Shown: positions 30,996-42,158 of the stretch, piece by piece
Layout of the letters: every line of letters starts with the position of its first letter
Position numbering within the stretch: the first letter of the stretch is position 1
Assembly (NCBI GenBank): GCA_032622095.1
Contig: CP136067.1
Location: 196,626,052-196,690,051, forward strand
Reading direction: 5' to 3'
DNA length: 64,000 nt
Origin: Siphonodentalium dalli
Lineage: Eukaryota > Mollusca > Scaphopoda > Gadilida > Siphonodentaliidae
Notes under the pieces: generated by a model
What the model was told of the DNA's origin: nothing
The model's input: only the letters and a program-made list of their open reading frames with translations
Database searches by the model: none
Position numbers and translations under genes: made by a program

Positions 30996-31927
30996 TTGAC
31001 GTGTTTGGCGCTATTCGCTACCGAATTAGTAACCCCCCTGTGGTAGTATATGAGGTATATATTTCAATATGTTTTTGCTACAAGTTCCCCGTGCTCTTCG
31101 GGACCTAATTCGGTTGAGTCTTGACCTTGACTCGAGTCAAGCGAAGTGAACGTTAACAGCGAGACAAAAATATCATGATCTGTAGGAAGAACAATAATTG
31201 TCTTTATATATATACCTGCCGCTACGGCAGTAAATAACACAATACCTATGAATGTGATAGTTATACAGAAACGCTCAAGAACGCTTGCTAACTCGAAAAT
31301 AGGTAACGTATAATTTACTCTTCTATTTTTGACTCGTAACCAGAGTGGTTAGATATGTCATGTCTACCATACTATATATTTGAGTCTACTATTGGTATTC
31401 TTACCCGAGTTATTGAAGTTTTTTAGCGTATAAATTAGTTTCTGTTCAAAATTCGCGAACGACTTTACCAAAGAAAAATAAAATTTTAACATTTTGGTCC
31501 TAAATAATGACACCCACTATTGGACGATTGTTCATAACAGTCCATTTTAAACTTCTTTCCACGTCGGTATCAGGATCGACAGATAATTCTACGCTTTTCT
31601 TGTCTCTGTGACGTTTGTTTTGCATCGGAAATTTAATCTGGCTTTTAAAACTTACAAAAAATATCGCAATAAATTTGATCTTTTGTCACGTTCCAAAGGG
31701 ACGTATCTGGTTGGACTCCGTGACCGGGGAGGTGGTGACGGATATATCGGCCCCTATATATATAATTAAAATATCGTTGTTTTGCAATTTGTTGGAAATT
31801 TGTACATTACTATTTACATGTAGATCTATTGTTAGAAATTTGCCAACTGACTGAATACAAAGTCTAAAATTGCCTGTATATATATAGGTTACAAACCATA
31901 CAAATCTTCAGAAAGGACTTAAGATAT
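30996..31927. other. Unannotated stretch
   Basis: Relatively non-repetitive, with scattered short open frames (for example 31615-31854 +). No recognised protein and no splice-supported exon. Confidence 0.35.
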
Positions 31928-33965
31928 GGGGCGCTGTCCTTCTATGTATTACCTATTTAATGATACCTATTATTAATTGTATGATATCACAAAATCGAAT
32001 ATGTGATACCATCAATTAGTTTATGATATCACAAAATAATTTTAAGATATCACTAATTTCAATTTGTGATATCATAAATTCATTTTTTTATATCACAAAA
32101 TCTAATTATTGATATCACAAAATAGTAAGCATTTAATGATATCAATAATTCGATTTTGTGATATCATAAATGTATTTTGTGATATCATAAAATTTAACTT
32201 GTGAAATAACTAATACATTTCGTGATATCAATCAATAGAAAATGGCATAGCTGAACTACTAGTTATTCCTTCAACATGTTGTAATATCATAAAATCACTA
32301 ATTCCCCAACATTTTATGATATCACAAAATCGAATTATTAATATCACTAAATGCTTACTATTTTGTGATATCAACTTGATAAATTCATTTTCTGTTATCA
32401 CAAAATCGAATTATTTAATAATTCGATTTTGTGATATAAAAATATTTATTTATGATATCACAAATTGGAATTAGTGATAACTTAAAATCATTTTATGATA
32501 TCATAAAATATTTAATATCATATATTTGATTTTGTGATATCATATATTCATTTTCTGATATAATAAAATGAATTATTGGTATCACTAAATATGCAATAAA
32601 TAGAAGAACGGCGCCCCGTGAATCAGTGAATTAGTGATATAATAAAATCGAATATGTGATATCATAAAATAATTAGTATCTATTGATATCACAAAATGAA
32701 TATATGATATCACTAATTCGAATTAGTGATATCATAAATGAATTTAAGGTATCATAACATCGAATATTTGATATAACAAAATCGATCTTTATCTATGGAG
32801 GAAATAAAGATGTAATAACAATAACAGAATAAGTGACATCACAAAATGAAAATACGATATCATCAAATCGAATGTGTGATATCACTAAATGCTTACAATT
32901 TTATGATATCATATATTCGATTTTGCTATATCATATATTCATTTTAATTTTAAAAAATTATGTTATTATATTATCATAAACTTTATTCTATAAGTCCCAT
33001 AATAAATCATATGGAAAAGGAGTTGATATCTACTGGATTTTCTTATAGATAGGAATGATGGGTTAAAGTGATGTGAAACACTCCGGTAGGATGATCAAAT
33101 AGAAAGTGAGAATAATCTTGCTGAAAGTAGTTATTTTTTACGATTATTGATCAAAATTGACAACAAACAAAATCATTCTTATATATTAATTGAATGCAAT
33201 GACTCCCGATGGCGAAATAATTTGTGTTAGTTTGATAAATCCTCCTGTCAACCTCGAAACTATGCAATAAATGTATAATATCATGAAATGAATTATTGAT
33301 ATCACAAAATAGGTAATAAATAGAAGAATGGAGGCCAGTTATTGAAAAATGAATTTATGATATCACAAATTGGAATTAGCGATATCTTAAAAGATTTGTG
33401 AAATCATAAATATTTAATGATATCATATATTCGATTTTGTGATATCATATATTTATTTAGTGATATCATAAAATGAATTATTGATATAACAAAATAAGTA
33501 ATGCATAAAAGAACGGCGCCACGTGAATCCGTGAATTAGTAATATCATAAACTCGAATACTAGTTGATATAATAAAATAACTAGTATTTATTGATATCAC
33601 AAAATGAATATATGATATCACTTATTTAAAATTAGTGATATCGTAAAATGAATTTAAGATATCATAAAATCGAATAAATTATATGATATCACAAAATAGA
33701 AAGCATATAGTGATATCAATAATTCGATTTTGTGATATATTAAATTCATTTTATGATATCAATAAATATTTTATGATATCACTAAATGCATTTAGTGATA
33801 TCAATAATAAATAGTATTTTCGTCCGAATTATTGATATCACAAAATAAATATAATTATGATATCACAAATTCGAATAAGTGATATCACCGTACTAAATGC
33901 TTACAAGATTATGATATAATATACTCGATTTTGTGATATCTTATATTCATTTTGTGATATGACAA
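31928..33965. repeat. GATATC-palindrome array (about 40 sites in 2 kb)
   Basis: Dense, irregularly spaced copies of TTTTGTGATATCATAAATTCG and related forms, each centred on GATATC. Ends GGGGCGCTGTCCTTCTATG (31928-31946) and TAGAAGAACGGCGCCCC (ending 32617) are inverted, defining a first ~690-bp unit. The section from about 32591 is repeated at about 33490-33660, and an unrelated dispersed repeat (33061-33250) interrupts it. No coding capacity. Confidence 0.85.
33061..33250. repeat. Dispersed repeat G, copy within the GATATC array
   Basis: GGGTTAAAGTGATGTGAAAC, GATCAAATAGAAA, GAATAATCTTG and CATTCTTATATATTAATTG match the repeat starting at 60480. Family unknown. Confidence 0.7.
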
Positions 33966-34633
33966 AGTTACATCAGGTTCACTTGCACGGACTGCGCTTA
34001 CCACAAACCCTCTTTTCGATGCGTCATTAAATCCGACCAAATTTCGACGCACGCGCAGTCAGGTGGTCGTCAGCTGAAGTTGACAGGTGCACGGTCTTGG
34101 AAATATTTGCTCTTTTCATGTTCACCTCCACGACTTAAAATTATTTCATGCTTGTTTTTTGAATAATTCACGATACACACATGGTAAAGATTTAACGTAC
34201 ACCGTGGTTCTATTCAATGACATTAGTCTGATTAGATACCTACTTGACTTGAACTTGAAGTTGAAACGAACTTCAACTTGAAGTTGAATGAATGAAAATT
34301 GTCGCAGATCGGCAGAGGCTTGAGCAGACGACATTTCCGGGTTTATAAAGTACGCGTGTGATACTTCGGAAATTCCACATTTATCGATGCTGTCTATATA
34401 AAATTGGAAAAATTGAGAAATATGATATTTCAACAAGTAAACGGTTATAATATTAATAAGTTAGTAGATCACTAGTACTAGTAGACACTACTAATAGTAG
34501 TACTAATCACTACTATCACTATGCAACTTGCAAGTCTAACAAAAGTCCAAACCAACACAAGTATTAATTAATACTAGTATTTACTATAAATATTACACTA
34601 CTCACTAGAGTCTAGACACAGCCAGAAAAAAAG
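33966..34633. other. Unannotated stretch
   Basis: Includes a CpG-containing patch (34010-34090) and several ACTAGT/AGTACT-rich runs (34460-34620). A 14-bp inverted pair ACTTGAAGTTGAA lies at 34250-34285. No exon could be supported. Confidence 0.35.
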
Positions 34634-36362
34634 GGTCCTCATAAAAGCCGAGCATAACTGAACACAAGTTCAAATAATGGGAAATATAACAAATAAAGTT
34701 CTTACTATCTTACTAGGCCTATGTAACGTTAGTATCATAAGTATGTATTCATCAATTCATGTTCAAGCTATTATTACTATTAGTATTAATACACGAAGTT
34801 TGGTGGAGTTTGGGTCAATATCATATTAAATGAGTGTTTTATTATATCTTTTGTATAACGCGTTTTGTCACAATTTGTGTTCGGCATAAAAAAGCCGAAC
34901 ACAATTAAGCTTCTGTTTGGCATTCAGTAACGGGTAATTAATTAACACGCAGACCATGCATTTACTGTAGCGATTAATGCTAATTGGCTTTATGACATGG
35001 CTGCATTTTGCGTTTAACAATTCCCATCACCAATTTATTTTCACAAATCAGGAACATTAGATTTTCATATTGATACATTATATTAGTCCCTTGAGGCTTG
35101 ATAAACTGTCTAAGAAGTGAAAAATATGGACTATAATTATAAAACAGAAAATCATTTAGACACCCTCTACACATCTTATATATTGCCATTGTTCGATTTT
35201 GCAGATGTCATGATATGGCCCTTACCAAAATGTTCTAACGTAATTCTCATGAGAATCTCACATTAGAATCTCACGTTCGAATCTCAAACCAATGAAGTTA
35301 GAAATAATTTCACATGTGAGAAATTTTTCTCATGTAAGAATTATTTTTTTCTCGCGTAAGAAAGATTTATTTCTCATCTGTATGTGTTTGTGTCACCGTC
35401 ATCGGCATCATCGTCATTATCATCTCCATCATTATCACCACTATCATGCAGTCATCATCATCAATATCCAATAAGTTCTTTGTGGAAAAAATTCAGTCTG
35501 CATTTCTCAAAAGAAATCACGTGAAAATTCACAACCAGAAAAACTGTAAAAAAACGTAAGGATGATAATTTCAGTGTCTATTTTTATCATGAGCTTGGAT
35601 CGGCCCAATGGGTCATCTTCCCTCCTCGGTAGTCAGTCAAAGACTAATATTCATTAAGATAAACTAAAATCAAGGCTGTCAGATGCCAGTTCGGAAATTT
35701 GGATATTCCAGGGTACTAGTATTTATTGAAAGATTTCTACATATTCCATTTAGAATAATCACCAAACTGTCTGAATGGACTTGCGATAATAAATATTTTA
35801 ATGAGAATGATGTACACGAAAACGGCTGACAAAACAAGTTTTTCTCACGAATTTGCAATCCAGAAACCAGAACATTTACATTCTCTTACAAGAAAACAAC
35901 TTGCTGGGAAAATATAAAGTTCTTGTAATATCCTAACAGTTGCAGACAAACTTTTTTATATTGCGTCTCAGTATTTTCATCTTATGGTCTATTTATTTGC
36001 AATAAACTGATTTACAAAAAAAAATAGCCTGGTTTATTAGTTCCGTTTATGGTTTATAGATAACACTGATTGCAACTAACTGTCAAACACTTAAAGATTA
36101 TAGGCGAGAGACAGCCATCGACAACACAGCCTGCCGGCTGGTGACTTAATCCCACATGGAAGATATTAATTATCACCTACTAGTATCAGCCGATAGACTA
36201 TTCCATGGCAAAACTTTGTGTTCGGCTTTTCTATGCCGAACACAAACGTGTTATACAAAACATATCTAATAAAACACTAGTAAAAGCTTGCCTATGAACT
36301 TTATTTGTAAAATCTCCCATTATTTGAACTTGTGTTCGGTTATGTTCGGCTTTATGAGGATC
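34634..36362. mobile_element. 1.73-kb element with long inverted ends and inner hairpins
   Basis: Left GGTCCTCATAAAAGCCGAGC and the next ~45 bp are mirrored at the right end (TATGTTCGGCTTTATGAGGA). A second inverted block (GTGTTTTATTA..TTTTGTATAACGCG; 34833-34865 and 36248-36280) encloses a perfect-looking TGTGTTCGGC hairpin in each arm (34877-34906, 36214-36245). The interior has a (CAT)n-like microsatellite at 35395-35465 and TTCTCATGAGAA motifs near 35245. No transposase recognised. Confidence 0.75.
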
Positions 36363-36664
36363 GGAAAAGAAAACTCTTAGAAGTTAGATATAGGGCCCTG
36401 CGAATCGGGGATTTCCTTTCGAATCGAATCTCGAATCGAATCACGAGAATGATTCGCGAATCGAATCTCGAATCGAATCTACACCTTTCGCGGACATCGA
36501 AATTTAACATGATTGTACCGGAGAAAAGTTGAACAAACACCATTAGATTCGTGTAAATCATAAACAACTCGACGTGTGTATTATTTTCATTTCTTCTGCG
36601 TAAGAAATTAAGAATATAATGTACTATTTTAGTCATTTACATGGCTCGGGTTCAAACATCGGTG

Positions 36665-37142
36665 TTAAAGGTACTCAATCCGATCAGAGGGTCCTATATT
36701 ACTATTTCTTTGGCTTTGGGGGTAAAAAATAATTGATTCGAGTCGAGGAACCTACCAATCAACGCTCAGGGTGATCAGATATCGATATTTGAAGTTTCGT
36801 TATTTCTATTCTTTCTGTCCCAGAACACAGTCAAAATTGCGTTATTATTACCACTTGATTTTAGAGATATCCATCCTTGTCTGTTTGAATAGTGTCTTGG
36901 TGTAGACATCTCGAGCAGATTACAAAGTTAAAGGCAATTATTAGTACTCATCTCGAGAAAATAATAAATTTCAAAAATCAATATCTAATAACTCTGAGCT
37001 TTGTTTGATGGGTTCCTCAACTCGAATCAAATATATTTTACCCCCAAAGCCAAAGAAATAGTAATATAGGACCCTCTGATCGGATTGTTGTTGTTGGAAT
37101 CTGTTGAGATGGGGACCCTCTGATCGGATTGAGTACCTTTAA
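36665..37142. mobile_element. TTAA-flanked foldback element nested in H2
   Basis: Inverted ends AGGTACTCAATCCGATCAGA bounded by TTAA on both sides. The inverted similarity continues through CTATATTACTATTTCTTTGG and the following CTTTGGGGGTAAAA. The right arm carries a second copy of GGACCCTCTGATCGGATTG, so that terminus is duplicated. The TTAA flanks suggest a piggyBac-type target, though the termini do not begin with CCC. A stray copy of the terminus (TTAAAGGTACTCAAT) is at about 62918. Confidence 0.7.
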
Positions 37143-37375
37143 CCATCGCTCAAAAATTTTTGATAAAAAAATCAACAACGTTACGATACAGACTCAAAAG
37201 GTCTCCATCAACGACAACAAATGTTAGAAGGGCTGCATCAAACTTTTTTTTTGTGTCTGGCATAATTATGCGTTTGGGGACGAAATGTTGGCCCATCGAT
37301 CGTGGACTGTTTCTTGGGTGCAGAATCATGATCACCAACTTGCGAATTTTCTGGAAGTTCAACTTTAGGCTTTTT

Positions 37376-38296
37376 ATACGCCCTTTTGAAAAAAAGGCCG
37401 TATTATAGTATTGGTCCGTCCGGGCGTCCGTCCGTTAACCTGTTGTCCGGATGATAACTTTAGTTAGAGTGAACCAAAATTAGTAAAATTTGGTATGTGG
37501 GTTTATTAGCCGAAAATTAAGTTCAAGTTCGAATTTGGGTTCCGCCCGCCAATTTTCACCGGAGTTATGCCCCTTATTTAACGTTTTTTGACTTAGAAAA
37601 TCCTTGAAATTTGTTGTCCGGATGATAACTTTATTATAGTTTATCGGAATGAATCCAAATTTGGTATATTACTTTCTCCCACCAAAACACAGGTCAAGTT
37701 CGAACTTGGGTTCTGTCCGACCATTTTTGGCAGAGTTATGCCTCTTTTTCGACTCAGAAAATTCAGTTTTTCTTATGTTTTTTGGTTTCCGGATGATAAC
37801 TCGATTTTGGAATGTTTATACGCAAAACCCGTTTTTTTGTGGATTACATATATCGAAATACAGCTCAAGACCGAATTTCGTTTTAATCCGATAATTTTTG
37901 CGGGAGTTATGGCCCCTTTTTTGACGTAATTTGACTTAGAAAATCCCTGAAATTTGTTGTCCGGATGATAACTTTAGTTAGAGTGAACCGATTTCAATCA
38001 AATTTGGTATGTGGGTTTATTAGGAGAAAAGACAGCTCAAGTTCGAATTTGGGTTCCGTCCGCCAATTTTCACCGGAGTTATGCCCCTTATTTGACGTAA
38101 TTTGACTTAGAAAATCCCTGAAATTTGTTGTCCGCATGATAACTTTACTAGAGCTTATCGGATTCAATGATAATTTGGTATATTACTTTCTCCCACCAAA
38201 ACACAGGTCAAGTTCAAATTTGAGTTCCGTCCGCCAATTTTTACCAGAGTTATGCCCCTTTTTTATCAGTTTCCGCCGACCCAAGAGAGGGCGTAT
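37376..38296. repeat. Tandem-repeat element with ~170-bp units, nested in H2
   Basis: About five diverged units each contain TGTTGTCCGGATGATAACTT, then a variable block ending in GAGTTATGCCCCTT. Unit starts are near 37441, 37614, 37790, 37955 and 38128. The block is bounded by short inverted ends ATACGCCCT and AGGGCGTAT. Repeats of this style (GTCCGTCCG followed by GATAACTTTA) are common in marine invertebrate genomes; exact family unknown. Confidence 0.6.
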
Positions 38297-38843
38297 ATTG
38301 CACGCCCAGCGTAGCTCTTGTTTTAATTTTCCGTCTGTGTCGTTCTCTCGAACAGAGCGGGGTGCTTCTGCTGGACATGCAGCCTAAGGTGTGTTGTACC
38401 CGTGGGTTGAACAGACAAAAGCGTGATGCAGTGCTTATACGCATATTTGTTCTCGCCTTTTAATAAATTGAACAGGCAACGAAACTCAGCCATTTTGGTT
38501 TTGTATTATTTTGTAAACACGCGCCTCAGGAATTCCCAATTACGTCACTTCAATAGTCATTACGACATTACCTACTTTGGTTCTATTTATAGATTATTGG
38601 TCGACGCGGCGATCCGTTTGATCTCGATGTCTCGAGCCGCACGAATATTTCTTTGTTTATAGGGCATAACATATTTGGGTTGTTTTCATCGGGTTATGAC
38701 AGTTGAATGAGTTGATTGCATATATATGATGTCTGATCATGAATGATTCGAAAATACTCGAATCGGACAGTCGGAATCGAATCGAATCAGGACGACCGAT
38801 TCGCGAATCAAATCTCGAAGCTTCGCAGGGGCCTAGTTAGATA

Positions 38844-40159
38844 CACAATGCGCTTAGGGCCCGCTTATTGGTGATAAGGGCTTTACAAATAGTATTATGA
38901 CAGAATTGAAAAATTCTTAATAGTTTTGGAGTTAAAGTAGTTTAAAGGTGAAAAAACTAGGTGTTTGTTTTTGTTTTTTGTGTTGGATAATCGGTTCCCA
39001 GTTCTTTATGACCAATCTCCAAAGTGTGGATGGACCCAAAATGACCTTTATACCTGTTCATACAGGTTGTTTTTCATAATAAATTTAAAATAACAGTAAA
39101 ATTGTTCTAACTCTGAAAATATACTCAACCATTCTGCATGAAACTTGTCACGTGTTCTCGGGGAAATATAGGTTCACGTGTTGACTAGACAAATATGCAA
39201 ATTAGTTACTCAGACTTTGACTAATTGGCATATAATTTGCATATTTAATGAGGAAATTGGACTAAAAAAATCAGCGAAAAAGTGACTTTTCAGGGAATTT
39301 ATACCCAAAAAATGTGAAAATTTATGTCTTGCATTAAGAATATGACAATCGTGTTGTTATCGGTCCATCACGACAAACCATACTAGGTGACCATGGGTTC
39401 ATTAGTTTGGAAATAAGATGTTATGAATAGCAACACCTCTTTTTTGTCGACACATACATGTATGTATTCGCAGGTAATGTATGCTGCATGGGGTTTAAAA
39501 AAACAACTAAAATAGCAGATGAAATTCGTATAATAGTGCAATTATATTATTATAAATTATGTCATGTCCCCACTAGTATTAATCATAAATTTTATTTACA
39601 ATAATAATTATTTGCATATTATTTCGCCCAACGGCGATATATAATACGCAAAAAGTTTGCTTAGCATGTGTCAATAGATTTCGCATGGGCATCACGGATT
39701 AAATGTTAGCCCGAAATTAATTTCTATTTTCATTGTTATCAAATGGAATCGTATTAATCCAGCCCCAAATTGCATAATACCCTCCGGATCAGCCCAGACC
39801 ATCCACATGGTGTTTAGGCGGTATTTTAGAGACCAGACTAGTGCAGGATTTCATGAAAAGTTCAAAACCCATACACGCACTGTTTGGGGCCACGGCCACG
39901 CAGGAGTGTGGCGATATTAACCCCTAACTTTCCAGAATTTCAATATGGTATCCGCATTGTCATTACTTGCAGACTGGACTCCCATGTCGCCATCGTACCG
40001 TTAAGAACTCCACACATATATGTAGCGGAACTACCATCGAGTCGACTACATTCGCTTAGAAACAAGTGGGAATCGCCCACCAAAGCCATGTCGCGATGAA
40101 GCAAACCAGCCAGGACTGCCCATGGGCCGTCTGGGCGATTTTAATGTACACTCAGCCTT
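38844..40159. other. Unannotated stretch
   Basis: No recognised gene. A somewhat CpG-richer patch at 39880-40140 includes short open frames on both strands without identifiable domains. Confidence 0.35.
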
Positions 40160-40565
40160 GTAGGGACGTGATGATATAGGAGGTTGGGTGTGCATACTTA
40201 TAGTGCACGGGGACACTGTCGAGTCTGTTTGAACACGTAACATGCATGTTTTCACGACTGGTGACATGTAGGTACATGGTGAACACTATATGTGCATGTT
40301 CTCAAGACTTGTCACATTTAGGGATGCGGCGATAGCAGGTTGGGATGGACATACTTATATTGCATGGCACAATGTCGGTCTATTTGGACATTTCATGTGT
40401 ACGTTATCGAAGCTGGTAACAGGGACGCGGTGACAGGGGGTTGAGGTGCACGAAAACTCATATTATCTGGGACACTGTTGGGTCTGTTTGAAAATTGCAT
40501 GCGCATGCTCTCAAACTGGTCAAACGTAGGGATGTGGCGTACTTATATTGCATAGGACACATTCT
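40160..40565. repeat. Degenerate ~115-bp tandem repeat, about four units
   Basis: Recurring blocks: GGGACGTGATG / GGGATGCGGCG / GGGACGCGGTG / GGGATGTGGCG, followed by CATACTTATA-TTGCA and GACACTGT-GGTCTGTTTG. Confidence 0.65.
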
Positions 40566-40568
40566 TAT

Positions 40569-40668
40569 ACTATGATTAAGTCTGTACTTTCAGTTTTTCC
40601 ACACACGTATTTACCTTTGATTAAGTCCGTACTTTCAGTTTTGCCACACACATATTTACCTTATTGTT
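40569..40668. repeat. ~48-bp tandem duplication
   Basis: GATTAAGTCTGTACTTTCAG TTTTTCCACACACG is followed by a near-identical copy about 48 bp on. Confidence 0.8.
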
Positions 40669-41255
40669 AGTAATATCCAAATGGCTGTTAAGTCATAGCG
40701 ACTTTTGTTTCAAATCTACACATTTGCTTCTGGTTTTGCAGGGGGATTTTCCCATGAAAATAAATAAGTGTGCCCATATGTTTTTGGGTCCCGACTCCCA
40801 AGAGTACTAGTTCTGTTGTATTCCAAACATAATGGTTACGGTATCAGGTCTGTCTGAATTTTCCAACATGTTGTCTTTTTCTCATACTTATTTGAGATCT
40901 GAGAAAAGGTTTCTTAGACATATCTGTTATATATTTTGAAAGATCTGTGTGTGTATCTGTCTGTGTGAGTGTGTTAACCCATCTCTGTGAGGACATTCAT
41001 ATAGTAAAACAATGTCCTCACAATGTTAACAGTTTTTTGTCTTAAGGCGACGGAAATTTGTATTTTTAGAAATTTTTGATATTTTTTCGTCCGCACTAGG
41101 CGGAAATGATACTACGCATGCGTTACAAAGATTGCCGTTATTTCGTTAAAGGTACCCTCCGAGTTTGTAATATTTACGAAATAACGAGGTCCTCACAACT
41201 ACGGTATTGTTTGAATTTCTAAAGAAATGTCTCCACAACGTATGTAATACAAACA
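40669..41255. other. Unannotated stretch
   Basis: Contains an interrupted pair of short inverted blocks (GTCCTCACA/TGTGAGGAC, 40988-41025) and nothing recognised as a gene. Confidence 0.35.
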
Positions 41256-41960
41256 GGGGTGTGTGTGTGTAATTGATGAACTCAAAAACGACCGACCCGA
41301 TTTCGATGAAACTTGGTACGTGGGGGTATTTTCGGCCGGGGGTTAACATAGGCCTATTGATTTTCAGATCCGAGGTCAACTTTTCACGTGCCGAGGTCAA
41401 ATCTGTTTTTACGCCATTTTGCGCTAATATATTTCAGTTCGGTGCTCACAAATCGATTCGATATAGCGCGAATAATAAATTGCCAGTCATATAATTTGCA
41501 CGGTTAGAATCTGTGGCGCTTCATCTTTCCAATGATGTATCACATGCCTGTGTACGTTTAAAGTTTCTACCTTAATTATCGGGAAGAACGCAGGACCATG
41601 CTTCGCTCATCGAAAATCATTGCGTAAATATATTACGCCATCAACATATCGTGACGTGATCGCGTTAACTCTTAACCGGCCGATGTCGCGTTAACTCATC
41701 ACCGGCCGAGGTATCCGCAAATGACATTGGGCTATATATCTCGGAAACGGGTGGAGCTATCGACTTGAAATTTGGTATGTGAATGTATCTTGCCCCGGAT
41801 ACGAATTTTATCGGGTCGCCGAGCCCGTGCAACGCCAGCTTCGCGCATGCGCAGACCAGATCTCGGAAACGGGTGGAGCAATCGACTTGAAATTTGGTTT
41901 TTGAATAGCCCGGACGAAGTCGGGTCACCTTCTATATTATATATATTAAGTACCGGTATC
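41256..41960 (+). repeat. Dispersed repeat region upstream of FBXO47
   Basis: ACCCGATTTCGATGAAACTT and the twice-repeated TCTCGGAAACGGGTGGAGC...ATCGACTTGAAATTTGGT (41737-41780, 41863-41905) are typical of interspersed repeats in marine invertebrates. It ends 17 bp before the FBXO47 start codon, so any core promoter must lie within or beyond it. Confidence 0.55.
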
Positions 41961-41977
41961 TTATTTTTAAAGCAAAG

Positions 41978-42158
41978 ATGAAGGTTATCGACATCAAATC
42001 ATTTCTACCCTGCAAGAAACCACGGCGGTCAGAGAGGCTCGAAATCAAAGAGAAGACTCATGAGTCCCACAGATACAACTTCTTGATAAATGGACCATTG
42101 GGATTATTCGATCTGCTGCCATTGGAACTGAAATTCCTGATCTTGAGATATTTAAATA
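41978..42158 (+). CDS. FBXO47: FBXO47 exon 1
   Basis: Sixty codons from ATG plus one base, then donor GTAAGT at 42159. Encodes a basic N-terminus and the first helix of the F-box (FDLLPLELKFLILRYLN). The region just upstream is repetitive, so promoter signals cannot be read. An exon further upstream cannot be excluded, but none is needed by homology. Confidence 0.85.

Larger units (their letters stand above)
36391..38835. mobile_element. hAT element H2, non-autonomous, carrying two nested elements
   Basis: Termini TAGGGCCCTGCGAATC and CTTCGCAGGGGCCTA, flanked by exact 8-bp duplications GTTAGATA at 36383-36390 and 38836-38843. Subterminal CGAATCGAATCTCGAATC arrays are in both arms, like H1. 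Length is 2445 bp, but the interior is filled by a TTAA foldback (36665-37142) and a tandem-repeat element (about 37376-38296). No transposase was recognised. Confidence 0.9.

Noticed and set aside
30899-31108. Plus-strand open frame starting MVRRVYITFGNSNIRDNTVY
   Set aside because: The region is one arm of a diverged inverted repeat and the frame is not preserved in the other arm; no domain recognised.
35395-35465. Histidine-rich open frame (HRHHRHYHLHHYHH)
   Set aside because: Translation of a (CAT)n-like microsatellite inside a transposable element.
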